Notes: generated by a model not told the origin, from the sequence alone. 64,000 bases of DNA from Glaciihabitans sp. dw_435 (GCF_018449675.1 NZ_JAAVUZ010000003.1:310001-374000), one strand, 5' to 3'. Numbered from the stretch's first letter, positions 54,273 to 62,551 are shown. Made by a program: numbers and translations.

Positions 54273-56564
54273 ATGCCCGACAACATCCTGTTGCTGCACC
54301 CGCAGATCCCGCTCGAGGCCGAAACCCACCGCGGCGTGCCGGTCTTCCGTTCACCCGCCATCGACCTGCGCGTCGTCGATCCCGACCGCCCGGCGGTTGC
54401 CGACCTCAGCGAACAGACAGCGACGGTGCTGCGGTCAGCGCTGGCGGAGTACATCGATCTCACACCCATCAGGCTGGGCAAGCGGGTGGATCGCCGACCC
54501 TGGCAGAGCAACTTTCTCACCTCCCAGGGTTCGCGCGGCTCCTGCTGGGCGTTCGCCGGAATCGCGGCGCTGGAGGCCGCGTACGCACGGCAGGGGGTGC
54601 GGGTGAAACTGTCCGAGCAGTACGCCTTCCACCTCTCGAAGGCGTGGGCGAACCAGCACGACGGGGGAGGGGTGCACTCGCTGATCGGCTTCCAGGGGTC
54701 CGCCGACATCGTGCACCACCTCTCGTTCTACGGAGTACCCGAGGCCCGGCTCGTTCCGTACACCGACCAGGGCGCACTGCAGTCACTGGCCAACAGCATC
54801 CCGCAGACGGGTGGTGCCCTCTCGGCCACGCCGGGCAGTGGCACTCTCGACCAGGCCGACTGGTTCGAGTTCGACCTGCGCCACGTGCCCCTCGCCGGCC
54901 GCTGGAGTGCCGCCTACCGTGTCGCGAAATACGGGAGCGTCGACGCGACGGTCGAGAACATCAAGAAGATCCTCGAACTCGGCTACGAGGTGGTCGTCGA
55001 CGTCGAGGACATCATCAACAACGGTGGCCACGTCATCCTTATCTACGGCTACGACGACACCTTCGGCACCTTCATGATCAAGAACTCGCAGTCCCTTCCC
55101 GGCTTCGAAACGATGAAGTACCAGAACGATCCGCATTTCCTTCTCCGCAACAGCCAGGCCTACTACATCACCGCGGTCGCGCCGATCGTGCCGCAAACGG
55201 CGGCGGCCTGGGTGGGACGGTGGGCGATCGATCATGACGGATGGCGCGGGCGGCTGGTCATCCGCTCGTTCATCGATCTTCTGGGCAGCGGATCCCTGCC
55301 GACAGAGAACTCGCAGATCGGGCTCGGCACGTGGTTCGGGGAGGACGGCAGGGTCCTCCCCGTTACCGGATGGTTCGTCGACGAGGCACGCGGACTCAAT
55401 TGCTACATCGGCGACCAGCGGTTCGAGCTCTACCTGCACGGAGCAGATCCCTACTTCGCGTCGGGCCAGTGCTGGTGGAACGGCATCCCCTTCGGGGTGA
55501 CGCTGTCCCGGGGTGTGACGACCGGCGCGGGAAGCGGACCCTTCCAACGCTCACAATCGATCGGCACCTGGGAGATGGACCACGATGGATGGCGCGGGAC
55601 CCTGCGCATCGGCACCGATTCCTGGTACCGCCAGGCCGCCGACGGCGCCCTCAAGCGGGCCTGGATCGATCCGGCAAGCATCACCCACAAGGTCGACGCC
55701 CACGTGGATTTCGGGCCGACGAACACGGACCAGCATTTCGAGCTGCTTGTTCACACCCGCGAACGCGGCGTCTTCGGCGGTGTCACGCACTGGGGTGGGC
55801 GGTCGTGGCCGGCGGCGGGGCGGCTCGCTGCCAATCTGTACACCATCCGCACGGACGGCACACTGACCTGGTACCAGCACACGGGGCGCGATGCCCTCAA
55901 CTACGTCTGGGAGGAGCCGAAGAAGGTCGGCACCGGGTGGCAGCACTTCAGCAAGGTCATCGGTGGGCGGGATGGCGTGATCTATGCGCTCAAGTCCGAC
56001 GGCACCCTGCACTGGTACTTCCACCGCGGTCGCAACCAGGGAACGTTCGACTGGGAGGGGCCACTGCAGGTCGGCACGGGATGGAGCGGCTTCACCGACA
56101 TCGTCGCCGGTGACGGCGGAGTCATCTATGGGCTGCGCCCCGACGGAACCCTGCACTGGTACCGCCACCGCGGCCGCCGAAACGGCACGTTCGAATGGGA
56201 TGGCCCGTTCGAGGTCGGCTCCGGATGGAACGGCTTTGTCCGCATCGTTGCAGGGCCTGAGGGTACCGTCTACGGCGTACAGCCCAGCGGCGACCTTCTC
56301 TGGTACCGCCACATGGGATTCGACCACGGCTTCCCCATCTGGCAGGGACCCCGCAAGGTCGGCACCGGCTGGGGCACCTTCGACAAGCTACTTGCCACCG
56401 GCGCGGGCTACATTTACGGACGCGTCTCCGCGGGTAACCCGAACGCTGGTGACCTCATGCTCTACCGTCACACCGGCTTCGAGACGGGCGAGTTCGCCTG
56501 GCGGGACGGACAGAAGGTCGGCAACGGCTGGACGACCGACGTCGTGGACGTCTTCGCGACCTGA
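54273..56564 (+). CDS. Papain-like cysteine protease with C-terminal tachylectin-type propeller
   Basis: A 763-residue protein. Residues 60-305 form a C1A papain-like domain with Gln85 and Cys91 in SQGSRGSCWAF, His253 in GGHVILIYGYDD and Asn271 in MIKNSQS, so the full catalytic set is present. Residues 313-415 and 429-510 are two related modules, each beginning W-x-DHDGWRG. Residues 520-763 are five blades of the type VIYGLRPDGTLHWYRHRG, a tachylectin-2-like sugar-binding propeller. There is no signal peptide and no papain pro-region. Expected role: a protease that binds glycans, acting on surfaces or other cells; the export route is not evident. Divergent from a LuxR/LAL regulator. Confidence 0.88.
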   Translation: MPDNILLLHPQIPLEAETHRGVPVFRSPAIDLRVVDPDRPAVADLSEQTATVLRSALAEYIDLTPIRLGKRVDRRPWQSNFLTSQGSRGSCWAFAGIAALEAAYARQGVRVKLSEQYAFHLSKAWANQHDGGGVHSLIGFQGSADIVHHLSFYGVPEARLVPYTDQGALQSLANSIPQTGGALSATPGSGTLDQADWFEFDLRHVPLAGRWSAAYRVAKYGSVDATVENIKKILELGYEVVVDVEDIINNGGHVILIYGYDDTFGTFMIKNSQSLPGFETMKYQNDPHFLLRNSQAYYITAVAPIVPQTAAAWVGRWAIDHDGWRGRLVIRSFIDLLGSGSLPTENSQIGLGTWFGEDGRVLPVTGWFVDEARGLNCYIGDQRFELYLHGADPYFASGQCWWNGIPFGVTLSRGVTTGAGSGPFQRSQSIGTWEMDHDGWRGTLRIGTDSWYRQAADGALKRAWIDPASITHKVDAHVDFGPTNTDQHFELLVHTRERGVFGGVTHWGGRSWPAAGRLAANLYTIRTDGTLTWYQHTGRDALNYVWEEPKKVGTGWQHFSKVIGGRDGVIYALKSDGTLHWYFHRGRNQGTFDWEGPLQVGTGWSGFTDIVAGDGGVIYGLRPDGTLHWYRHRGRRNGTFEWDGPFEVGSGWNGFVRIVAGPEGTVYGVQPSGDLLWYRHMGFDHGFPIWQGPRKVGTGWGTFDKLLATGAGYIYGRVSAGNPNAGDLMLYRHTGFETGEFAWRDGQKVGNGWTTDVVDVFAT

Positions 56565-56658
56565 CCCATCACAATTTTTCCCACACCCGGTCCGTCAACG
56601 AAGGGAGATCGCTCGGATAATCACATCACCGATGCCACCTCGCCACACGAGGTGACCG

Positions 56659-56693
56659 ACCGCGCCGAGCGTGAGGCGTCCGCTCGGCGCGGT
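56659..56693. terminator. Bidirectional terminator between the protease and glutathione peroxidase genes
   Basis: Perfect 12-bp stem ACCGCGCCGAGC (56659-56670) / GCTCGGCGCGGT (56682-56693) with an 11-base loop, between convergent genes ending at 56564 and 56722. No U-tract. Confidence 0.75.
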
Positions 56694-56721
56694 TCGATGT
56701 CTGGTGTCGGTACCGTTCTCG

Positions 56722-57204
56722 CTAGGCGGGAAGGGATGACTCGATCAGACCGACAATCTCGGGGGCGTCGGGCTCCGTCGTCGGACGGAAACGGTGCACC
56801 TCGCCGGACGGCGTGATGACAAACTTCTCGAAGTTCCACGACACCTTGCCGGCCTTGCCGGAGGCATCCGGAGTCTTTGTCAGCTCGGTGTAGAGGGGGT
56901 GCGCCGACTTTCCGTTGACCTTGGTCTTCTCGAACATGGGGAACGTCACGCCCCACGTCGCCGAGCAGTATTCCGCAATTTTTTCTTCGGAGCTCAGCTC
57001 CTGGAGAAACTGGTTGCTGGGGAATCCCAGCACGGTGAATCCGCGGTCGCCGTAGGTCTTCTGGAGCTGCTCGAGCTTTTCGTACTGGGGAGCGAGCCCG
57101 CAGCGGGATGCCACGTTGACCACGAGGATCACCTTGTCGGAGTAGGCGCCGAAGCTGGTCTCGTCGCCCTTGATGGTGGTGAGTGCGATGTCGTTGAGGG
57201 TCAT
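56722..57204 (-). CDS. Glutathione peroxidase family thiol peroxidase
   Basis: A 160-residue GPx: catalytic Cys in NVASRCGLAPQY (Cys, not selenocysteine), Gln in GFPSNQF, Trp/Asn in SWNFEKFV. Actinobacteria lack glutathione; homologues use thioredoxin or mycothiol-linked reductants to remove peroxides. ATG 57204 is chosen because TACGCT-N7 precedes it and the GPx fold starts there. It follows the MFS gene on the same strand after 47 bp, and has its own likely promoter. Confidence 0.9.
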   Translation of the reverse strand: MTLNDIALTTIKGDETSFGAYSDKVILVVNVASRCGLAPQYEKLEQLQKTYGDRGFTVLGFPSNQFLQELSSEEKIAEYCSATWGVTFPMFEKTKVNGKSAHPLYTELTKTPDASGKAGKVSWNFEKFVITPSGEVHRFRPTTEPDAPEIVGLIESSLPA

Positions 57205-57251
57205 ATGCCTGAGCGTACAACCGTGGGGGCGCCCACACGGTCCCGTGATGA

Positions 57252-58544
57252 TTACAGGGCAAACTCCCGGCGATCGGCTGCTTTCTCCACCGAGCGAGTG
57301 CGACGCAACACGAACTGCAACACCAGAGCGATGACGGCGAGAACCGCGACGAGAATCGCGTACCAGAGCACGACGGTGATGAGGCCAAGGCTCGGGACGA
57401 GAAGGCCCGCGATGATGCTGGGCAGACCAAACGCTGCGTAGCTGACGAGGTAGACCGTCGAGAGCAGGCCTGCCCGGCCCTCCGCCGGAGCCACGGCCAG
57501 TAACAGGCGCAGTGCGCTCTGGAAGGCGGCACCAAATCCAATCCCGGCGATGAGGCTGCTGGCAAAGAATCCCCAGGTCGATCCCATTTCGAGTGCGACG
57601 ACGGTCAGTGCCGGTCCCACGATCAGGGCGACGGCACCCACAATCATGCTCTTCAGCGCATCGGTCTTCTGAATGGCGAGACCGGTGATCGCTCCGGCGC
57701 CGGTGAGCGCGGCGACGGCAAGGCCTCCGGCGACGTGGCTGTGCAGGTGCAGCACCGACACCACGATGGTCGGACCGAGGGCGAGATAGAGGCCACCGAG
57801 GGCCCAGCTCGAGATCATGCAGCCCACAACAGCACTGAACACGCGACGGGCCTCGCGGGGAATCGACACGGTGGGGGAGAGCGACCGTATCGCACCGGGA
57901 CGACGCTCGTTCTTCTCCGCGATGAACAGCACAAGCACCCCGGCGGCGAGGATGAGGATGCCAAACACGAGGAACACCGTCGACGTCGGGTCCGGCGCGA
58001 ACTGAACGAGGAACCCGCTGCTCACGGCGCCCACCGTGAGCGCGATGGGGGGAATCACCCCGTTGAGCACCGCGGCGAGGCGCGGTCGGGCCGCGGGCTG
58101 CAGATCGATCAGGGCAGCCCCCAGCGCTCCGGTGGCAGCTCCAACGCTTGCTCCCTGCAGAGCGCGGGCGATGATCAGCTCCGTCACGTTGGTGGCCGTG
58201 GCGAAGACAATGAGGGCTACGACCGCGATCACCGCGGCCGCGAGAAACACCGGACGGCGCCCGATGTGGTCGGACAGCGAGCCAACGGTGATCAGCGTCA
58301 CGAGAAGCCCCACGACGTAGACGGCAAAGATGCTCGTGACGACGATGGGTTGGAGGTTCCACTCGGCCTGGTACACCGGGTACAGGGGAGACGGAGCACC
58401 CGCCTGCGCGATGATCACCAGCAGGGCGAGCGCAACGACGACGAATCCACCGGTGCCCGCCCAGCGCCGGGACGAAGTGACCGCATCGCCGGTCGTTGTG
58501 GTCGGGATTGCACGCACTGAACTCACTGATCTGGCCTTCGTCAT
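57252..58544 (-). CDS. MFS transporter (12 TM)
   Basis: A 430-residue transporter of twelve helices. AGAPSPLYPVYQAEWNLQP at TM1 and GSLSDHIGRRPVFL (motif A) mark an MFS exporter of the CsbX/aromatic-compound type; substrate unknown. The frame extends to 58622 but ATG 58544 is the first sensible start (MTKARSVSS before TM1). No clear Shine-Dalgarno. Sits upstream of the glutathione peroxidase gene. Confidence 0.85.
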   Translation of the reverse strand: MTKARSVSSVRAIPTTTTGDAVTSSRRWAGTGGFVVVALALLVIIAQAGAPSPLYPVYQAEWNLQPIVVTSIFAVYVVGLLVTLITVGSLSDHIGRRPVFLAAAVIAVVALIVFATATNVTELIIARALQGASVGAATGALGAALIDLQPAARPRLAAVLNGVIPPIALTVGAVSSGFLVQFAPDPTSTVFLVFGILILAAGVLVLFIAEKNERRPGAIRSLSPTVSIPREARRVFSAVVGCMISSWALGGLYLALGPTIVVSVLHLHSHVAGGLAVAALTGAGAITGLAIQKTDALKSMIVGAVALIVGPALTVVALEMGSTWGFFASSLIAGIGFGAAFQSALRLLLAVAPAEGRAGLLSTVYLVSYAAFGLPSIIAGLLVPSLGLITVVLWYAILVAVLAVIALVLQFVLRRTRSVEKAADRREFAL

Positions 58545-58690
58545 CGTTGCTGGCGCGCTGAGACGACGGTGTGATCGGCACGAATGATCGTCGGCGGCCG
58601 GAACCGCTGGCTCTTGATGCAAGTCAATGCCACCGTGTCGTATTCCCCGCCAGTACCCACGACGGCCACCCGTGGGATTTACTTGGTGCT

Positions 58691-59083
58691 ATGACTGGAG
58701 TGATTCCCGCGGACTATGTTCACCTTCTCGAGGCGCCCAACTACGGGGCTCTGGGAACGATACGACCGGATGACACGGTGCAGGTGAACCCCATGTGGTT
58801 CGAGTTCGACGGCCACGTCTTGCGCTTTACCCACACCACGAAGCGGGCGAAGTTCCGCAATCTGCAGCACAACCCGGCCATGAGCCTGTCGGTAATGGAT
58901 CCGGATGACCCGTTCCGCTACCTCGAAGCCCGCGGCCGTCTCATCGCCGTCGAGCCCGACCCGACCGGCGCGTTCTATGTTCGGCTGGGCAAGCGCTACG
59001 GCAACGCCGAGCAGCAGCCTCCGGCAGACAGCGCCGACCGGGTCATCCTCGTCATGGAAATCCTGACGACCACCAAGCAGTAG
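58691..59083 (+). CDS. PPOX-class F420-dependent oxidoreductase-like protein
   Basis: A 130-residue split-barrel protein: YGALGTIRPDDTVQVNPMWFE, FTHTTKRAKFRNLQHNPAMSLSV (both in parts) and GRLIAVEPDP. This is the pattern of small PPOX proteins that bind F420 or FMN and reduce quinones or other low-potential compounds. ATG 58691 starts the barrel; the frame is open further upstream without support. Divergent from the MFS gene. Exact cofactor not provable from sequence. Confidence 0.83.
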   Translation: MTGVIPADYVHLLEAPNYGALGTIRPDDTVQVNPMWFEFDGHVLRFTHTTKRAKFRNLQHNPAMSLSVMDPDDPFRYLEARGRLIAVEPDPTGAFYVRLGKRYGNAEQQPPADSADRVILVMEILTTTKQ

Positions 59084-59135
59084 TCGTTCGCACCCACTCG
59101 GCCAGCGCGAACCCGCTCGTTCAGGAGGCCATTAC

Positions 59136-59151
59136 CGTTGTTGGTACAACG
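59136..59151. promoter_or_regulatory. Palindrome CGTTGT-N4-ACAACG upstream of the MarR gene
   Basis: Perfect 6-bp arms, 50 bp before the MarR ATG in an unusually AT-rich stretch. TAATGT (59184-59189) is the likely -10. Size and symmetry fit a MarR operator for autoregulation. Confidence 0.5.
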
Positions 59152-59200
59152 GAAATACGCTCTTTAGTTGTAGCGTCAATAGTTAATGTAAGCTTCTTTC

Positions 59201-59686
59201 ATGGACGATTTCCGGTGGCTCACCCCAGATCAATTACAGGCCTGGAAGAAGTTGGTTGCTGTCGTGGAATTGCTTCCCGGAGTGCTCGATTCGCAGCTGC
59301 AGCGCGACGCCGAACTCACCCACTTCGAATATTTCACTCTCGCGATGCTCTCGGAAGCACCGGAGCACACCCTGCGCATGACGGCTCTGGCGGCAATCAC
59401 CAACGCGACACTTCCACGCCTGTCACACGTGGCGACCAGACTCGAGAAGCGTGGGTATATCCAGCGCTCTCCCTGCCCCGACGACCGCCGCGCGACCAAT
59501 GCCACCCTGACCCCTCAGGGGTGGGACAAGGTCGTCGCCACGGCACCCGGTCACGTGACCACCGTCGTCGACAACGTGATTGATCCCCTCAACGCCCGGG
59601 ACATCGCCGACCTCGATCGCATCATGACAAAGCTGCTGGTTCCCCTGGATCCCGAAAACAAGTTCGGCTCGCGCGACCGTCCCTGA
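59201..59686 (+). CDS. MarR-family transcriptional regulator
   Basis: A 161-residue winged-helix regulator. HTH about 55-85 (HTLRMTALAAITNATLPRLSHVATRLEKRGY in parts), wing SPCPDDRRATNATLTPQGW with the DDRR motif typical of MarR. It binds a palindrome as a dimer and is released by a ligand, often a phenolic compound. No adjacent divergent or co-transcribed target is obvious; the PPOX gene lies just upstream on the same strand. A palindrome in its own promoter suggests autoregulation. Confidence 0.9.
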   Translation: MDDFRWLTPDQLQAWKKLVAVVELLPGVLDSQLQRDAELTHFEYFTLAMLSEAPEHTLRMTALAAITNATLPRLSHVATRLEKRGYIQRSPCPDDRRATNATLTPQGWDKVVATAPGHVTTVVDNVIDPLNARDIADLDRIMTKLLVPLDPENKFGSRDRP

Positions 59687-59726
59687 TGTGCCCCGAGCGA
59701 CGCAGAAATGGTCGCTAGCGAACGGC

Positions 59727-60008
59727 TCATTTCGCATCGGGGGACAAATTCCCCGCCTCGGCGGCGCCATCGGACGATGCGCCGCACGACAGCCGAAACA
59801 TGAACGTGGCTCGCGCCGAGATTTTCTCGCCACCCACTGACGGCCGGCGGCTCGTGCACGAGGCGTAGCCGGCGCCGACATTTCGCCGATCTCCTTCCAC
59901 TCGTCGGTCACCGGTGATAGGGCTCGGCCAGCGGCATGACGCGATGACCACGTCACAATAGAACCAAGACTGACCAGCATAATTGAGCGCGAGATCGATG
60001 CCGGGCAT
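59727..60008 (-). CDS. Possible small hypothetical protein (weakly supported)
   Basis: A 93-residue open frame on the minus strand from ATG 60008 with four cysteines, no signal peptide, no RBS and no family match. Its codon use is intermediate: parts look coding (GTCGGCGCCGGCTACGCCTCG), others do not. It could be a gene, a decayed fragment, or chance. It is listed because it occupies most of the 680-bp gap before the flagellar genes. Confidence 0.25.
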   Translation of the reverse strand: MPGIDLALNYAGQSWFYCDVVIASCRWPSPITGDRRVEGDRRNVGAGYASCTSRRPSVGGEKISARATFMFRLSCGASSDGAAEAGNLSPDAK

Positions 60009-60126
60009 CGCTTCTGTCACGCCATCTGCCGCTACCGTCAGCCCCCAACATCCCCACGGGATCTCCAAAAAACGTGACGAGTTGTATCGAATTCGTAGTG
60101 TTTATATCAGAGAATTAGTCAAGTAT

Positions 60127-60152
60127 GCGCTCCCCCATAACTGGGGGAGCGC
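60127..60152. terminator. Strong hairpin in the gap before the flagellar sigma gene
   Basis: Perfect 10-bp stem GCGCTCCCCC (60127-60136) / GGGGGAGCGC (60143-60152) with loop ATAACT, in AT-rich surroundings. It may end readthrough from the MarR side, isolating the flagellar transcription unit, or be part of the sigma gene's leader if the promoter is upstream. The AT-rich run before it (60085-60125) could hold a promoter. Confidence 0.5.
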
Positions 60153-60296
60153 TGTGAGCCGAGTTGAGTAGTCAGACCGTTCTACGTGCGTTACCGTAAC
60201 TCACAGCAGCACAGAAGCTACCGCTGGTCGTTCCCCTCATCGGGGTACACCCATTGGGCAGCTAGGGTTTGCTCCGCTACCAGCAACGTTTGTAAC
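60151..60296 (+). promoter_or_regulatory. Possibly structured leader of the flagellar sigma gene
   Basis: Several nested complementary arms: GCTGTGAG (60151-60158) with CTCACAGC (60200-60207); GTTAC (60190-60194) with GTAAC (60292-60296); GCTGGT (60223-60228) with ACCAGC (60279-60284), enclosing a CCCC-TCATC-GGGG hairpin (60233-60245) and a CCC-ATT-GGG stem. The nesting resembles a multi-branch RNA. The first and second pairings are mutually exclusive. No known riboswitch class is recognised; chance pairing is possible at this GC content. Confidence 0.3.
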
Positions 60297-60366
60297 TTCT
60301 CGATTTCTGCCGCAGCACCACCGCGTCCGCAGCGTCCAGAATTCGACTGCCGGGGGGCACACAGAA

Positions 60367-61164
60367 ATGAATCGGTTGGAACGCAACCAGATGGTGATCG
60401 ACAACCTGCCACTCGTCGGCTACCTGGTCTCCAAGGTGATGGCGGGCGCCACCCATCTCTCACGCGACGACCTCGCGCAGGCCGGGTCTCTCGCGCTGGT
60501 GAAGGTCGTCGACTCATTCGACGCCGAGCGCGGGATCCCCTTCGGTGCCTACGCGCGAGAGCGCATCATCGGTGCGCTCAAAGACGAGATGCGCGGAAAC
60601 GACTGGGCAAAGCGAGCTACCCGCACGGCCATCAAAGAGACCCTCTCCACCCAGGACTTCCTGTCCGCGCAGCTCGGACGGGTTCCCACGGTCGACGAAC
60701 TGGCCGGCGCGCTCGGTGTCGATCGCGCGACCGCGTCCGAAAGCCTTGGCTTCGCGACGCGAACGGTGTCGACGCTGGATGGCACGACCGCCGAATTCCT
60801 GACGGCCGACCTGCCCCTGGCGGAAGACGAGATGCTCGTCGCGGAGCGACTCCGGTACCTCCGCACGGCTGTCGCTGCCCTTCCGGAGCGCATGCACCTG
60901 ATCGTCTCGAAAATTTACTTCGAGGACATGTCGGTGGGGGATGTCGCGGCGGAACTCGGTGTCACGCATTCGGCGGTATCGCAGCAGCGCGCGGAGGCGG
61001 TTCGCCTGCTTCGCGATGGTCTGAACAACTACTACGCCGAAGAGGAGACCGTCGTGCCTCCCGTGCGTCACAGCGCGACCGGAGCCCGCCAGACGAATTA
61101 CCTCGCGAACTTTGCGAACCTGCTGTCGGCCCAGCGTTCAGGTTTTCCCGCAGCCGCGATGTAG
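60367..61164 (+). CDS. fliA: Flagellar sigma factor (FliA/WhiG type, sigma-28)
   Basis: A 265-residue sigma factor. Region 2 is at about 15-80 (DDLAQAGSLALVKVVDSFD, GIPFGAYARERIIGALKDEM), region 3 about 95-160, and region 4.2 a C-terminal HTH (MSVGDVAAELGVTHSAVSQQR in parts). The order sigma, flagellin, FliD, and the sigma-28-type promoter before flagellin identify it as the motility sigma. GGGGGG lies nine bases before the ATG. The last 40 residues extend past region 4. No anti-sigma gene (flgM) is visible in the window. Confidence 0.9.
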   Translation: MNRLERNQMVIDNLPLVGYLVSKVMAGATHLSRDDLAQAGSLALVKVVDSFDAERGIPFGAYARERIIGALKDEMRGNDWAKRATRTAIKETLSTQDFLSAQLGRVPTVDELAGALGVDRATASESLGFATRTVSTLDGTTAEFLTADLPLAEDEMLVAERLRYLRTAVAALPERMHLIVSKIYFEDMSVGDVAAELGVTHSAVSQQRAEAVRLLRDGLNNYYAEEETVVPPVRHSATGARQTNYLANFANLLSAQRSGFPAAAM

Positions 61165-61203
61165 TCGCTGGCGGAGCGCACAAAATATTTTCCTGCTTCC
61201 CGC

Positions 61204-61230
61204 TAACGCGATAGAACTTCCTGCCGATTG
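61204..61230 (+). promoter_or_regulatory. Sigma-28-type promoter of the flagellin gene
   Basis: TAAC (61204-61207), exactly 15 bases, then GCCGATTG (61223-61230). The enterobacterial FliA consensus is TAAA-N15-GCCGATAA, so the -10 matches 6 of 8 bases and the spacing exactly. Transcription would start near 61237, leaving a 50-nt leader with AGGAAG before the ATG. The upstream gene encodes the sigma factor expected to read it. Confidence 0.7.
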
Positions 61231-61286
61231 TTCTCAGTACTGGTCCACGGATGGGCCTGGAACCCAATCAAGGAAGAAGATTCATC

Positions 61287-62462
61287 ATGGGAATGCAGAT
61301 CAACACCAACGTTGCGGCGCTCAACTCGTACCGCAACCTGAGCAACACCCAGAACGACCTGTCCAAGTCGCTGGAGAAGCTGTCCAGTGGACTTCGCATC
61401 AACCGCGCGGCTGATGACGCGGCCGGCCTCGCAATCTCCGAGGGACTGCGTTCGCAGGTCAGCGGCCTCAAGGTTGCCGCCCGCAACGCTCAGGATGGCA
61501 TCAGCGTCATCCAGACCGCTGAAGGTGGACTGACCGAGACGCACGCGATCCTGCAGCGTCTGCGTGACCTCGCCGTTCAGGCCGGTAACGACTCGAACAA
61601 CGCCGATTCACGTAAGGCGATCACCACGGAAGCAACCGCGCTGACGTCGGAGCTCTCCCGCATCTCGGAGTCCTCCAACTTCAACGGCATCCAGCTTCTG
61701 GATGGATCGCAGTCCTCGCTGAAGTTCCAGGTTGGTGCAGACGGTGACGCCAGCAGCCAGATCTCGGTCAGCCTCGCGGGTGCCAACGTCAAGCAGATCG
61801 CTGCCGACCTCGCCGGTGGCAACCTCGCGACGACGGGCACGAGCTTCGCGATCGGCGCCGTGGCAACCCTCGCGGGTGCCGCCACCTTCACCACCACCAA
61901 CGGTGGCGTTGCGACGACGATCACCACCGGCAACCTCGGTGCCGCCGGTTCGTTCACGAGCGTTGAGGGCTACGCGGACAAGCTGCGCGCCGACGCCAAC
62001 TTCTCGGCGAACTTCTCGGTGTCGGTCACCAAGGATGCCAACGGAGCCGGCAACGGCATCGTCATCAGCTCACTCAACGGTGGCACCCTCGCCGCGGCGT
62101 CCAACGCCACGGCGGGCGCCGGTCTCGCGGGCGGCGTCGCTGGTACCGCCCTCACCGGTGGAATCAAGTTCGACTCGGCGGTCAACGCACAGGCAACCCT
62201 CGTGGTGCTTGACGCGAAGATCACCGCGGTTTCGACCGCTCGTGCCGACCTCGGTGCGGCGCAGAACCGCTTCGAGTCGACGATCAACACCCTGAACGTC
62301 TCGGCGGAGAACCTCACCGCCGCCGAGTCGCGCATCCGCGACACCGACATGGCGTCCGAGATGGTCAACTACACCCGCGCGAACATCCTGTCGCAGGCCG
62401 GTACCGCCATGCTCGCGCAGGCGAACCAGTCCAACCAGGGCGTTCTCCAGCTCCTCCGCTAA
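61287..62462 (+). CDS. Flagellin
   Basis: A 391-residue flagellin. Conserved D0/D1 N-terminus (MQINTNVAALNSYRNLS, SSGLRINRAADDAAGLAIS) and C-terminus (MASEMVNYTRANILSQAGTA, then LAQANQSNQGVLQLLR). The centre (about 170-290) is Ala/Gly/Thr-rich and variable, the filament's exposed domain. ATG 61287 is used (AGGAAG upstream); ATG 61293 would also fit and gives the more typical MQIN start. It polymerises into the filament after export by the flagellar type III apparatus. Transcribed from a sigma-28 promoter. Confidence 0.95.
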   Translation: MGMQINTNVAALNSYRNLSNTQNDLSKSLEKLSSGLRINRAADDAAGLAISEGLRSQVSGLKVAARNAQDGISVIQTAEGGLTETHAILQRLRDLAVQAGNDSNNADSRKAITTEATALTSELSRISESSNFNGIQLLDGSQSSLKFQVGADGDASSQISVSLAGANVKQIAADLAGGNLATTGTSFAIGAVATLAGAATFTTTNGGVATTITTGNLGAAGSFTSVEGYADKLRADANFSANFSVSVTKDANGAGNGIVISSLNGGTLAAASNATAGAGLAGGVAGTALTGGIKFDSAVNAQATLVVLDAKITAVSTARADLGAAQNRFESTINTLNVSAENLTAAESRIRDTDMASEMVNYTRANILSQAGTAMLAQANQSNQGVLQLLR

Positions 62463-62496
62463 CCCGCGGCAGAGCAACAGCGACACGCGTGACAAC

Positions 62497-62551
62497 GTCG
62501 TGCGGTCGGCCGGCACGAGCACTTCGGTGCCGAGCCGCCCGACCGCACGAC
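62497..62551 (+). terminator. Double hairpin between flagellin and fliD
   Basis: Outer 13-bp perfect stem GTCGTGCGGTCGG (62497-62509) / CCGACCGCACGAC (62539-62551) encloses an inner 6-bp stem CGGCAC (62511-62516) / GTGCCG (62527-62532). It lies 35 bp after the flagellin stop and 50 bp before fliD. It should terminate or attenuate most flagellin transcripts, allowing far more flagellin than cap protein. Confidence 0.75.

Noticed and set aside
57205-58581. Upstream extension of the glutathione peroxidase frame to 619 codons
   Set aside because: The extension overlaps the MFS gene in another frame and shows no fold; GPx begins at ATG 57204.
60151-60366. Known c-di-GMP riboswitch before the flagellar sigma gene
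   Set aside because: The conserved core of the class I aptamer is absent and the stems do not match; only a generic structured leader can be proposed.
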